DNA of 64,000 nt from Tolypeutes matacus (Eukaryota; Chordata; Mammalia; Cingulata; Chlamyphoridae): NCBI GenBank assembly GCA_026826555.1, contig JAKSZT010053928.1, forward strand, positions 4,714,854 through 4,778,853. Direction: 5' to 3'. The notes under the pieces are model-generated. The model made no database searches, was not told the DNA's origin, and saw only the letters and a program-made list of their open reading frames with translations. Position numbers and translations under genes: made by a program. Numbering within the stretch: position 1 is the first letter of the stretch; the number at the start of each line of letters is the position of its first letter. Shown piece after piece: positions 10,545 through 22,150 of this stretch.

Positions 10545-11505
10545 TCTTTAAAAAAATTTAATTGTGGTAACATATATACAACAACATAAAATATCCCATT
10601 TTGACCACTTTCAAACATACAATTTAGGGGTATTAATTACATTCACAAAGTTGTGCTACCATCACCACCATCCATTATCAAAACTTTTCCACTACTCCAA
10701 AGAGAAACGCTGTACCCATTAAGCATTATCTCCCTATTCCCCATCAGTCTCCTCTACTTGCCCCTGGTAAACTTCATTTTTATTTTTTTAAAAGATTTAT
10801 TTATTTCTCCCTCCCACCCCCACCCCCACCCCCGTTGTTGGTTTTTTTTTTAGCTCACTGTCTGTTCTCTGTGTGTTCTTCTGTATCTGCTTGTCTTCTC
10901 TTTAGGCACCATAGGAAACCAATCCTGGGACCTTCCAGACTGGAGAGAGGCTGCTCAATCTCTTGCACCACCTCAGCTCCCTGATCTGCTGTGTCTCTCA
11001 TTGTCTCTCTTCTGTGTCTCTTTTTGTTACATCATCTTGCTGTGCCAGCTCTCTGCGTGAGCCAGCTCTCTACTTGGGCCAGCTTGCCGCACAGGACAGC
11101 TTGCTTTTTCACCAGGAGGCCCCAGGAATCAAACCCTGGACCTTCCATATGGTAGACAGGAGCCCAATCATTTAAGCCACATCCGCTTCCTGCCTGGTAA
11201 ACTTTAATCTACTTTCTGTCTCTATGAAGTTACACATTGTAGTTATTTTTTATAAGAGAAATCATACAATATCTGTCCCTTTGTTTTTGACATTTCACTC
11301 AAAATCATGTCTTCAAGGTTCATTCATGTTGTGCATGTATCAGAACTTCATTCCTTTTTTTTTTTTTTTTTACAGCTGAATAATATTCTACTGTATATAT
11401 AAATACCACATTTTGTTTATCCTTTCATCCGTTGATAGATACTTGGGTTGCTTCTACCTTTTGAATAATGCTGCTATGGACATTGGTGTTTTGAGTAGCC
11501 CATGT
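10545..11505 (-). mobile_element. L1 3'-UTR fragment, split by a SINE
   Basis: Landmarks of an L1 3' end on minus appear in order on plus: TAATTGTGGTAACATATATA, CTACCATCACCACCATCC, GAAACGCTGTACCCATTAAG, TTTCTGTCTCTATGAAG, CAAGGTTCATTCATGTTG and CATTTTGTTTATCC, ending near GGACATTGGTG. It is 5'-truncated, leaving no ORF2. The SINE at 10775-11192 interrupts it. A T18 tract near 11355 is a later expansion. Confidence 0.85.
10775..11192 (-). mobile_element. DAS-type SINE, long two-headed form
   Basis: Flanked by a 12-bp duplication CCTGGTAAACTT at 10763-10774 and 11193-11204. On minus the terminal head carries TGGCTTAAATGATTGGG and GGGTTTGATTCC. The internal head carries GGTGGTGCAAGAGATTGAG and GGTCCCAGGATTGG. 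The tail on plus is TTTTTTAAAAGATTTATTTA. It is inserted in the older L1 3' UTR. Confidence 0.93.
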
Positions 11506-12399
11506 GTGTCTAGGGAAATGGAAATCTGGGGCAGGTGAATTCTGGTGAGTTGTTAGATGATAAGGTCATTTGTAAATTGGAGGAGCCAATGGCCTGGGGG
11601 ATACCAAAGGAAGGGATGAGGATCAAGAAGAGGGGTGGAGTTTGGTTCTATGATACCATTAACACATTACATTTCATATTATTATATTAAGAACAGATGC
11701 CAGTATAAGCTAAGTTGATTCAAATGTAGAAACACCAAACCTGAGATGTACTAAACTCTGAAAGCTCTGGGAAAATTGGAAATTTTATGATTATTGATTT
11801 CAATGCTCCATTGGTGTAGTAATCATTTCTAAGAAATGTATAATATAAAATCTATTTTTCCTCTCATAAAACTTAAGGATGAAATGTATGAGGGAAGACA
11901 ACATAGGGAATATTTTTGCAGAACTTATAGTAAATTCAAGTTATCCTACTGCACAGTTGGGTATGTTCATTGGCCTGCCTCCAAAGAGTTATAAAGGGAA
12001 TAGGAGCAAATGTAGCTTTTGCTCCTCAGAGTTCATCAAAATCCAAATCTTTTACAATTCTTTTTATGTTGGTCCTAAAACATTACTTGACTGAAATAAT
12101 CTTCCCCTTGATAATAAAGAAGGTCTCACAAGCTACAAATTAATTGGTCAGCTTGACATTCCAGGTTTCCAATAGCTCATGCTGGCCCCCTTTTTCTAGA
12201 ACGTGGATCTTGTGGGTGATTTATGAGTGGGAATGACTTAAGGCTCTATTACCCTCCTTTTAACAACTCCTGTAGTGCCTCTTACTCTGAATTGTACAGC
12301 ATTTCCCATTCAGTTCCCTCTGCTCTAAATAATATTCCTCTCCATTTTTATGTGCTGAATTCCTCCTTGACTTATTTAAGACTCACCTTGGAAGAAGAA
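11506..12399. other. No gene seen; possible weak L2 trace at its right end
   Basis: Mostly unassigned. From about 12250 the run CCCATTCAGTTCCCTCTGC to TTGACTTATTTAAGACTCACC is faintly like an L2 3' end on minus, but too diverged to call separately. Confidence 0.45.
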
Positions 12400-12610
12400 T
12401 GAACATTTGTCGATGCCTCTTATATACCAGATGCTGCAGTGGCCTTTGACATTGATTATCTATGTAAAATGAGCAATAGCTCTTTGAAGAAGGTATTATT
12501 TTGTTCCCTCCCACTAACTTTTTCATTCAAATAATGAAGAGACCAAGGCTCAGAGGTTAAGAATCTTGCTCATCGTCACACATTGTTGAAATGTGAATTA
12601 GGGTGACTGC
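12400..12610 (-). mobile_element. MIR SINE fragment
   Basis: On plus it reads ACATTTGTCGATGCCTCTTATATACCAGATGC, then a gap, then AATAATGAAGAGACCAAGGCTCAGAGGTTAAG in pieces. This matches the reverse complement of the MIR tail and core. Confidence 0.7.
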
Positions 12611-14692
12611 AGGGGCCTCAATTCTTTCCCCTCCTCTGAGAAAGGACCCCAACACCCAGGGATAGGAGTAGGTATCTGGCCCTCATCAGGGCAACTGAGT
12701 CATTCCTTGGGAGTTTTGAAACTGGAATTGGGGAGAGAGAGCTAATTCCTCCCTGATGGTTAAACCGGGGCCCTAGGAAGAGCTTATGGTTTCACTACCT
12801 AGACAAAGAAGTTCTGGGAGAAAGAAAGTCAACTCACAAAGAGACGCAGAGAAAAGAGACAGAGAGCCTGCTGGGGGCTTTTGAGTCCCTGGTTCCAGCA
12901 GCCTCTGATGTCCAGTGGCATCCCTGCTCTTCCCATAGGGGACCCTGAGCCTTCTAGCATGTTTTTCTCTTTGCTCAAGCTAGTTTTGGTGGGTTTCTGT
13001 CTTTTGAAACCAAGAGTCCTAAAACTGGTTTTTCCAGTGAGCATGACAGAGATTCCAGAACACATGCTTTCTCTGTCTACCACATGACATGAGGGAGTGT
13101 GTCATTAGGGCTTCCCTGGCTTAGTCTCTTTGATAACCTGTAGTGGTTTCATCCGGCCACTCCCACCCCATGACGTTCTCTTACATTTTGGGGAACAAGG
13201 AAGGGAGGCAAGACTTCAACAATGTAAAACTGTATTCCATGCTTTGAAGACCAAATCTAAATGAAGTCTTGCAAGAAAATCTGGAATTAGACTGTCTTTG
13301 AGTTAACAAGCAGGCAAGCAAACGAGCTGTCCAGGCTCATATAGCATGCACAAGGCTGAGTTTGGTTGAGAGAGGAAAAAAACAGAAAGCGGTTGGAAAG
13401 GACGTGAGCAACATCACAGTTTTATGGAAGAATGAAAGCCCAATGCTTAGCCATGAACATTTATCTGCATGGACTGTACTGCCTTTGTTGCTGAGGACTG
13501 GAGGAGTAGAGCGTACAAGGCAGGGATCCCTCACTTAAAGGAGCTCTCGGTCTATTTTGAGTCCTAGGGCAGTGGAGAAGTATAGATTGAGCAGGAAGGT
13601 TTAGCGTTCAAGCGGGTGGGACAAGAGGGCCCTCACGAGGCCAGAGCATCTCAGCCACATTCCTTGACCTCTTGGGGTAATTTGAAGATAAGCCTAGAAG
13701 CTCCCTTTCAGCTTTAAAATGCAATCATTCTGTGAGGGGAATGGAAGGGAAGACTGGCATATGCAGTTACCTAATGGATCCCTGTAGGCATCTGTTTAGA
13801 TAATCTGTATCTTCTAGAAAAGGCAGAGGAGATTTGATTAGCATTGTTGCGGCTCTGCTCAGTCCCCGCTGACAGAGGAAATGCACGGAGGGAAGTTGGA
13901 GAGAGACAGTTTGACTCTTATTATTTTCCATGACTGAGTTGTCTTTGTCATCTGCTCTTAATTAAAAAGAAAAAAAAAAAAAAAATTCCCTCCTCACCAA
14001 AACTCCCTACCGCTGGCCTTTTACAAGGAGTAAAATCAAATCTAAAAATAACAGGCGGGGGCAGGCTTAAACCAAGAGACAAGGAAACCCTGGAAAATCA
14101 GAAGTGGAGTTTGGAAGAGTTTTAGCTGCAAGCATCTGCCTGCGCAGGAACTGCCTGAGTTGGAATATGTGCTACAGTATATAGAATCATCCTGTGACCT
14201 CAGGATTGAAGTTCAGATTTCAGCCTCTGGCTCTCGATGGAAAGTAACTGGTTCCACCTATGGCACAGGAGAGAGAAAATGTAGAAATATGAGTGTGTAC
14301 CTATGAACAGAGCAAGAAAGAAGCATCTCTAGTAAGTACTGAGGCAAGCTTTAGTCTGGTTTTAGAAAAACAACACTGAATTGAATTCAGTGAGCGAGCT
14401 GGAGAGGAGCCAGGGGGTCAGCAAAGAATAGAGTAGTTTCCTGAGGGAGATGGCATCTCGGCATGAGCTTCCTGGGAGGAAGGTCCTGGAAGTGAGTCCA
14501 GCTAAATAGGGATTACCAGTAATTGTCTTCCAAGAATATTCCTGAACATGTTTGGGAAGAGCACAAGAAGTATGCTGAGGTGGGCCAGAAGAAGTGGTGT
14601 TTTTTGAGGTAGAAGGCACCTCCTGGAAAGGTTCTGGGTCTGTGCAACTAAGTTCATGTGTCCTTTCCCAGGATCAGAGAGTGGGGCTTGCT
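12611..14692. other. No gene seen; about 2 kb repeat-poor stretch
   Basis: Apart from a short A tract at 13967-13985, I recognise no repeat, RNA gene or coding frame. Part of 12640-13030 has the feel of an old LTR-like repeat (TTTTGAAACCAAGAGTCCTAA) but cannot be assigned. Confidence 0.5.
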
Positions 14693-14705
14693 AAAGAATG
14701 GGCAG

Positions 14706-15189
14706 GAGCCTAACTGCATCCTTTTGAGAATGGTGTGAACTTGGTAGCTTGCTTCTAACAAAAAGAATAAAGCAGATGTGATGGTGTATGACAATATCAT
14801 AAAAGGCATTATGGCTTCCTGCTTGCTCTCTTTCTCTCTTTGATCACTCACTCTCTACCATGATGTGAGGACACTCAGGCAGCCCTGTGGAGAGGCCTAT
14901 GTGGTGAGGAATTGAGGTCTCTTGCAAAGAGCCATGTGGGGGTGCCATCTTGGAAGTAGAATCTCCCGCCCCAGTCAAGCCTTCGGATGACTGCAGGCCT
15001 GGCTGATAGCTTGATTGTGGTCTCATCAGAGACCCTGAGCCAGAACTGCCCAAGTAAACCGTGACCAGATTCTTGAACTCCAGAAACTGTGTGAGATAAT
15101 AAATGTTTGTTGTTATAAGGCACTAAGTTTTGTAGTAATTTGTTATTCATCAATAAATAATTTACTATATTTAAAAAAAAAAAAAAAAA
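14706..15189 (+). mobile_element. Poly-adenylated retrocopy of a non-coding repeat-derived transcript
   Basis: Flanked by a perfect 13-bp duplication AAAGAATGGGCAG at 14693-14705 and 15190-15202. It ends with AATAAA at 15152-15157, 15 bases before an A tract of at least 17 starting at 15173. Those are the hallmarks of an L1-mobilised polymerase II transcript. The body (for example AGTCAAGCCTTCGGATGACTG and CAGAAACTGTGTGAGATAATA) resembles an old LTR- or L1-3'-end-like interspersed repeat of mammals. No frame in it looks coding. Confidence 0.75.
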
Positions 15190-15202
15190 AAAGAATGGGC
15201 AG

Positions 15203-16514
15203 AACATTTATAGGGGAAATACCTGGTTAGGTGGCTCAGGAGCAATGCCAGCTAGAGCCACTGCATTCATGGGGATCCTGTGGAAACAAGCAACCCCCAA
15301 ACTCAGTGATTTGATACAGCAACCGTTTATTTCTAGGTTCCACTCAGGTTCCAGGAGCTCTGCTCCACACTCGGGAATCCGTGATAACAGATTAACAGAG
15401 ACTGCACCACCTGGAGAGTGCTGCCTCCTCATTGCCCTGGAGGACCCCGCACGGGTGTTTTCTGTGTTTCACCCCGGAAATGACACTCCCTTCCACACAC
15501 AACCCATTGGCCAGGACTAGTTACATGACCTTGCCCAGCCACATGGAGGCTAAGATGTGCAGTTTTCTGTGTACATCAGCCAAGGAAGTTTGAGTCTTTG
15601 CATGGCATGCAGCAGTGCTGGAAAGGTGACATATTAAAGGACAGTTATTATAACTCAGGACCCATGAAGAGGTGGAGGCTTGGGTAAGTGTCAGGAATAT
15701 GTTCCTGTAAATACAGCACAATGTTCCCAGAAACTCATCGACAGGCCCTTAACTAGCCACTTGGCAGTTAAGTGGGATCAACTGGTGTTGGGACTGTGTT
15801 AAAGGGGCAGGAATCCAGGCTGGCGTATTTCCTATGGTATTGTTTTGGTGAAAACTCCTGGAAACGGACAGTTAATTTGCTGGGCGTTAGAGTGTCTTTT
15901 GCATATGACTGCTCTCTCAGAGTACCAACTGCAATGAAGGCAGGTTTTGTTTTGTTTGCTTGTTTTTGTTTTTAATGAAGAATTTATTGTTTAAGTTCTT
16001 TTGGGTTAATATTGATTGTATAGCCATATGAAATCAGGCACGATGCTCTGTGTGCCGTCCCTGCCCACGCCCACCCCTACCTCCCACACCAAAAGAAAGA
16101 GGTAGAGGAGGTGCTTACATATAAGGGCAGAAAAGAAACTTTCAACTAAATAACTTAAGGAAATTGAGTACTCCGTGTACAACTGAAATCCCTTGAGAGT
16201 GCGTCTAATTTACGACTGCATATGTGTGGTTAGAAAGCTTTGCCAGTGTTCCAAGCATTCTGTTAGTTTCAATGTAGTTTACATCATCCTTGGATGAAAA
16301 AATATAATGGGAAGCAGTGATTGAAAAATTCTGCCATTTTGTTTGTTTTGGGTCATTCTGTGGATTATTTATTTATTTATTCTTGATGTTTCATCCATTT
16401 TCTTTTCTCTATTTTTTTAAACTGCTGCATAATTTACAAACATTTGAAATGCCTTTTGTTTGATGAATATACAGATCAAATTAAGTAACAGTACAAAAAC
16501 TATGCATCTAGACC
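15203..16514. other. No gene seen; possible ancient repeat at 15270-15560
   Basis: The run CCCCCAAACTCAGTGATTTGATACAGCAACCGTTTATTTC (given here only by its layout at 15294-15334) is typical of an old mammalian interspersed repeat beginning, followed by a GC-richer body. I cannot name it. The rest to 16514 is unassigned. Confidence 0.4.
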
Positions 16515-16635
16515 AAGTAGGTTTGACTACAAAATTCACAGTACTTAACATTTGAAAATGAATCAGTATAACTCACCATATTAATAGACTAAAGGAGAAA
16601 ATCATGTCATCATCTCAATAGCTGTAGTAAAAATT
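16515..16635 (+). mobile_element. Short L1 ORF2 reverse-transcriptase fragment
   Basis: The run AAGTAGGTTTGACTACAAAA, then CACCATATTAATAGACTAAA, then TCATCATCTCAATAGCTG follows the part of L1 ORF2 that encodes the segment between fingers and palm (xVGFxxxxxxxxxxxxINxIxHINRxKxKxHxIxSID-like). Stops are frequent; it is a fossil. Confidence 0.65.
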
Positions 16636-17739
16636 CTGTGGATTATTAAGCAGATATTCTACATATTCTACTGCACCATTCAAATGCTAATTCATTGGTG
16701 GTACCTGCTGGATTTAGTCTCAGTGAATTGAAAATTTTAAAACAGATAGCTGTTTAGTAAATATTTGCTGTTTTGTTTTTGCTGGATGAACCCATGACTA
16801 TTTTATTACATTTAGAGAAGTACTCTGTAACATTCAGTTAAAGGCAATAATGAATATTTTTTATTTTTCATAAGGATTTTTAAACTCTAACGATAATAAT
16901 CCATATACCACAGGTTTATTGAATACATCCTTTATCCAGCCGTATGCACATCTTATTCCTAAAGAGATTAAAAAAAAAAAAAAAAAGGGATCTAAAAGAT
17001 TTAGAAAATGGACCTAGAAGCGAGGAAAGAAAAACTTGGAGAAACAGCATAAATATTTCCGAGCTTCAGAGCAACTTTAAACATTGGCCACCAGGGAATC
17101 AATCCCAGTCTAAAAGGTGGGAAACTGTGACCTTCCTTCCTGAACCTGACTCTTCCTGACAAGCTCATGGTGCCCAGTGAGGCGCAGTTCTCTTTCTTTC
17201 CACAGAGAGCGTTGTCTGAGCTCTTAGCCTGACACACTGAACATATCTCCTTTGGCATGGAAGTGGAGGCTGGCTGGTTCTAAGATGATGCTCAGCCAAG
17301 CTTGCTTTCTAAGAAACATGGAAGACAGTCAGAGGATTGATGGGCTGATCTATGTTATTATAAGGCTAATGCCAAAAAATAAAATATAAAAAATAATGGG
17401 AAGTTTCACAGCTCTTCTCACATCAAAGCATAGACAGAAAAACACAGTATTTGAAAATCACAAGTGGGGGACGTGTTGTGAGGTGTGGTCACTCTAGATG
17501 ATTCCCTGGAGGTAGATGCTATGCTAAAGTCTTACAGGTCAAAATCATAATTAGGAATTTAGGAAGTTTCCAGAGAGAACTCATGTTCAAATATATTTTC
17601 AACCTTATATTTTAAAAACAGTTTCTGTTTTCATCTCGATAAGAACTGTTGGACCATCACTCTCTCTCGGCCTACCTATAACACACTCCTGGGCCTCTGA
17701 GGCTCACCCCATGTGGATGGGGCCACTGACCCCTGTTGG
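16636..17739. other. No gene seen
   Basis: Unassigned AT-rich sequence with an A18 tract at 16969-16986. Short frames on both strands have no domain content. Confidence 0.5.
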
Positions 17740-17845
17740 GACAGAAACATTGGAGCTCTTTGTTTCAACCCTGCCCCTAACTAGCAGTGTAATTCTGGTT
17801 AATCTGTAGACTCTTTTTCACCATCTGTAAAATCCTTTAATCGAT
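17740..17845 (+). mobile_element. MIR SINE fragment
   Basis: TTTCAACCCTGCCCCTAACTAGCAGTGTAATTCTGG-like order followed by TTTTTCACCATCTGTAAAAT matches the MIR core. Confidence 0.65.
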
Positions 17846-18479
17846 GATTTTTAAGGATCCCAACACCAAAACTGCATGATATGAGCTAAATGTTCTTCAG
17901 GGTGCTGAGAATAATTTCAGTGAATTTTAAAAAGAGGATGATTGGATTTTACACGTCAGATGGCCTTGGCACATTGAGTGTACATTTTAAAAAAGGGTAG
18001 ATAAAGAGGTCTCAGCAGTTGAGCCAGCAAGGTTTTTCCCCAGTTGCCAATGAAGCCTGGACACTTCGTGCCCTGGACAGGGCTTCTGCTGGCTGTGCCG
18101 GTGTGCCTGCAGGCAGGGAAAAGCTCCTCTGGGCGGCCACGGAAGTGGCCCAGCACCAGCTGGCACTAACCAAAGGTTCATTCTGAGAGAATCAAGGCAG
18201 GGTGGGGGAGAGTGCAAGAAAGCAGGATCCAGAATGTGAAACCTATTTCATGGTCAAATCCAGCCCTCAGTTTCCATTGCAGTGAGCTGGATTTTAACTG
18301 TTTTTCTGTGTTCGGGATCAAGTACTAACTCAAATTTATTTGGTGCCAGCTCCCTGTTGCCATTTGGCAAAGATTTGGTAATCTGATAGTTTGGTTTATC
18401 ATTTTAAGTGGGGCAGGAGGGAACACCTAACTGCCTTTTCCAACTAAAAATAAAAACCACTTGCTCTGAGAACATGTGA
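17846..18479. other. No gene seen
   Basis: Unassigned sequence; moderately GC-rich near 18040-18170 without a supported feature. Confidence 0.5.
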
Positions 18480-19420
18480 AATGAAAACATGACATGTTTT
18501 TCCTTGAGCACTTCACACCATAGGCTATTGCTCCAGATTCTTTTGTTTGGCCTGCTCCAACATGGCCTGCCAGTTTCACATATGGCAACTCCATCTTTCC
18601 AGTCACTCAGGCCAAAACCTCTGGCGTCATCCCACATTCAACCAGCCAGGAAATCCTCTTGGCCTTACATTCACACACGACTCAGAATCCAGCCACTTCT
18701 AGTCACCTCCACTACTATCACCCTGGTCCAAGTCCCCATCGACTCTTGGCTGGACTCTTTCAGTAGCCTCCCAACTGCTCTCCCTGCATCTGCCTCTTTC
18801 TCCTTCAGTTTATTCTTCACACAGCAGCCAGAGGGATCCTGTTACAACCTAAGTCAGACCATGCTGCATTTCTGCTCAAAACCTTCTCTGCTTCCTATCT
18901 CATTCATGGTAAAAGTGAACATTTATACTGTTGTCTCCAGGGCCCCAAAGGGTCTGGGCCTGTGCTGACTCTCTGATCTCTTCTCTGACTCCTCTTGTTC
19001 ATTCCTCTCCAGCGATTCAGGGCTCCTCGTTCCTCCAGCACGCCAGGAAAACTCCTGCCCTAGGACCCTTGCACTGGCTGTTTCCTCCACCTGTAACACT
19101 GTTTGCCCAGATAACTGTCTACCTTGCCCCCTCATCTGCTCTTGGTCTCAATTTAACATCCCCTTCTCAGGAAAGTCTACCTAAACTCCCCTGTCTTAAT
19201 GTGCAAACCACCGCTGACCACAGCCTTTATATTTTCCTGCTTTATTTTCTTCCATAGCACTGGCTCAGCTAGCATACTATATATTTTCACTTACTTGGTT
19301 TGTTTCCCCCCTTTTAGAACATAAGCTTCTTGGAGGCAGAGGTTTTTGCCCTTTTTTGATCACTTGATGTCCCCACAGCTAGAAGGGTGCGTGGCACTTA
19401 GGAGGTGCTCAGTAATGACT
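18480..19420 (-). mobile_element. L2 LINE 3' region
   Basis: On plus the ordered landmarks are CAGCCAGAGGGATCCTGTTA, GCTCAAAACCTTCTCTGC, ACGCCAGGAAAACTCCTGCC, CCTTGCACTGGCTGTTTCC, TTTCTTCCATAGCACTGGC, GAACATAAGCTTCTTGGAGG and GTGGCACTTAGGAGGTGCTC. These are the reverse complement of the L2 3' end. A 159-codon plus frame at 18489-18968 is antisense to it and not a gene. Confidence 0.85.
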
Positions 19421-19685
19421 GATGATGGTGGGAGCAGCCCGAGGACCGGCACAGGGCTATGTGGTAGGGTCAGCTTCCTGTGCCTTTTGGAGAACATCAA
19501 GGAATTGTCCCATTCATCTCTTTTCCTGCAATTTGAAATGTCGATTAAGGCTGGAATGGTTGACCCAGGCTCAGGTATTTTTCTTTTTCTCCAGAGATTT
19601 ATGTCTTACTGAGAACCACCAGAAGAGCTCTAAGCATTTCTGAGGTTAAACATGAGTTTGGGGTTGGGCCTTTGCCTTCTAGAGC

Positions 19686-19822
19686 CGTGCTTCTCACACC
19701 CTGATGTGCAGGTGAATGACCCAGGATCTTGTCAAATGCAGATTCTGATTCAGTAAATCTGGAGTGGGGGCAGAGAGGCTGTCTCTGGCCAAGCTCCCAG
19801 GTGATGCTGATGGTTCTGACAC
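19686..19822 (+). mobile_element. MER5-type hAT-Charlie MITE fragment
   Basis: GTGCTTCTCACACCCTGATG followed by CAGATTCTGATTCAGTAAAT and CCCAGGTGATGCTGATGG is the MER5-type arrangement, more diverged and truncated than the copy at 10247. Confidence 0.7.
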
Positions 19823-20285
19823 ACACCCTCTCCATAGGTAAACAGGGCCCCAAGAATGTTGTACTGGACCCCAAATCTCATCCTTTAAAAAGCCTGAGTC
19901 CTGGGGTTGGTTTTATGAGGCCCCTGACTTTATAAGGACAGCCTGTCCTGGGAAGGCATAGCGCTGATTAGGGTAGCGCCCATCACCACCCTTCTCCCAG
20001 CCTCTCAGGGCCCTGCCCCCTTCCAGGCAATCTTCAGCTTCATGCTTCTCTCCCATCTCCTCACATCCAATGCTTTCACATGAACCAAGCTCGGCTTTTC
20101 AGAGCTTTTTCAAAATAAGCTAAGTCCCAACTCCCTCAATTTCCCTCTTTCACCAGCTTCAACCTTATTAACCTCCCTCACTTTCCTTCTGCTCTTAGAG
20201 GCAGAGGTAGCCCTCCCCTGTCTGGGCTTTCATTGCCTCCCTGGCTCCACCAGGGTCTCCCTAGCAGGAGGCCATGCAGCACCAT
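19823..20285. other. No gene seen
   Basis: Pyrimidine-rich, possibly L2-related, but too diverged to assign. Confidence 0.45.
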
Positions 20286-20510
20286 AGGTCACAGTGGGCT
20301 CTGATGCCAGGCAGCCTGGGGGTGGACTAGCTGGGTCACCGCAGCAGGTTCTTCCGCATCACTAAACCTCTCCTTACTCATGTAAAATGAAGAGGATGAT
20401 AGACTCTACTTCATGGGTTTGTTGGGATTAAAGGATTAATATTAGGATTAATACAGGAAAACATTTAGAGCAAGGCTTGGCACAGGGTAAGTCAGTGCAA
20501 AGGCAGTTAT
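20286..20510 (+). mobile_element. MIR SINE, nearly complete
   Basis: It follows the MIR order from GGGCTCTGATGCCAGGCAGC through CTAAACCTCTCC, CATGTAAAATGAAGAGGATG, GGGTTTGTTGGGATTAAA and AGCAAGGCTTGGCACAGGGT. Confidence 0.8.
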
Positions 20511-21085
20511 TGTTTTGTCCAGCTGTCTTTTCCCTCATACCTTCAGTTTTGGATGGGAAGAACGAGGAGAAGAATTGGCAGTTGCTCCTGTGACCTTGGA
20601 GGTTCAGGGCAAAGCTTGATGTTCTCTCTTTCTTAAAAGCAAAGAGAGTTTAACAAGGTTCTGCAATTTATTGTTGAGGGGTGCCCCTGAGGTCACTGGT
20701 GGGTGATGGCTCTGGCCTGTCCTTCAAACCATGTTGGCTTTCGGGGCCACTCGTAGCCTGTGCTCTTCAGCCTCGACCACAGCAGCAATTGCTCTGGACC
20801 TAGCTTCTTCTCATAACACCTCCTCTGGCTTCCTACTCAGTTCCTGCATCCTCCTGCCTTTGTTTCCTCTCTCTGGCTCTGTGCTAGTGCCTTAGGCTTG
20901 ATGACAGATTTTGGTTTTTCTGGCTTTGACCCTTGGGATTCAAAGGACACTCCTGGTCACTACAGATCCTCTTGCTCTCTAAACCCCAGCCCACCGCACC
21001 TCATCTCGGTAGACTGTCTGGCTCCACTCACTCTAGTTCCCTCTCAAGGAGGATTGGATAATGGTGCATGATGATAAAAATGATG
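20511..21085. other. No gene seen
   Basis: Unassigned, moderately GC-rich sequence. Confidence 0.5.
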
Positions 21086-21240
21086 ATTTATATTTATTGG
21101 GCACTTACTATTGTCTTGAGTGGTTTAAATGGATTGCTTCATTTTATTTTAACTGCAAATCTGCAAAATTTTATTTCCATTTTGGAGGTGAGATAAGTGA
21201 GGCTCAGTGAGGTAAAACACAAAACTACAAACCCAGATCA
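21086..21240 (-). mobile_element. MIR SINE
   Basis: Plus strand reads TTTATATTTATTGGGCACTT at the tail, then TTTCCATTTTGGAGGTGAGA and TGAGGCTCAGTGAGGTAAAA, the reverse complement of the MIR core. Confidence 0.75.
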
Positions 21241-21329
21241 TGGGTCCCAGAAAATCTTCTTTTCCTTTTGAAGCATCTGTCTCCTGGCTCCTTTGCCCCT
21301 GAAACTGCCTTCACCAGACCCTCACCAGC

Positions 21330-21945
21330 TCACCCGACAGTTAATAAATCAGCTTCCCAATGGCTCAGTCTCCCTGCCCCCAGGCCCACTACCCTAATCC
21401 ACTCTCCACACTGCTGTGCGAGACTTTCTAGCTCCTGGGTAAAGTCTTCCTTTCCGTAGCTCTTCCTGTCGACAGCAGAAATTCCCTTCAGCCTCGCTTC
21501 TCATTGCTGCCCCATACCTGTCTCACTCTTACCAGACTGCTTTCTTCGTAATATTCTGGGCTCCTCTGGCACATGCTTTCTCCTCTGCCCAGATGTTCTT
21601 CCCTCAAACTGGCCATCTGCAAAGATGATCTGCCGAACTTCTCACCTTTCAAGGCTCGTTTTGAATGGGTGCCTCCTCTGTTGGGTCATCTCCAAGTAGA
21701 CTTAGTCACTTGCTCCCTGGCTCTCCTGTTGGCTACTTTCCTAGAGCCCTTGCATGTGCTAGAATTCTTTAATCAGCAGTTAGTTGCATGGCATTTGAAT
21801 TAGCTGGTTATATACCTGCCTCCCCCACCAGCCTTGTACTCCTTGAACACAAGGACTGAAATGTGCTCTCCTGTATTCCTAACCCTCAGCCCAAAGGGTG
21901 GTGAGTGGCTCTGGAAAGGTTTAATAAATGAGAGATTGTCTACAT
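21330..21945 (-). mobile_element. L2-like LINE 3' region
   Basis: CTGGCACATGCTTTCTCCTC, TGCCCAGATGTTCTTCCCTC, TCTCACCTTTCAAGGCTCG, CTTGTACTCCTTGAACACAAGG and GGTTTAATAAATGAGAGATT follow the reverse complement of the L2 3' end. It is strongly diverged. Confidence 0.65.
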
Positions 21946-22034
21946 ACAGGCTTTACTTGAAATGATTTTTAAAATGGCTTTTTTTTTTTAATGTCCCAAT
22001 TATGCTATGCGATTTTTTGTTAGGATTATAATAT

Positions 22035-22150
22035 TTTGGAGCTGGAAAGCACCCTAAAGTTTATCCACTCCAAACCTGTCATTTTTATAGCCAAGGAAAT
22101 ATAATGGTCCAGAGTATTGAAGTAACACCTAAGGAAATGCTACTTGCTCG
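22035..22150 (-). mobile_element. Ancient SINE/LINE fragment, MIR- or L3-like
   Basis: GGAGCTGGAAAGCACCCTAA, a gap, TCCAAACCTGTCATTTTTAT and AGCCAAGGAAATATAATGG match a common mammalian fossil pattern, but I cannot choose the family. Confidence 0.4.

Noticed and set aside
18489..18968. 159-codon plus frame
   Set aside because: It is antisense to an L2 3' region; composition is low in gene-like features.
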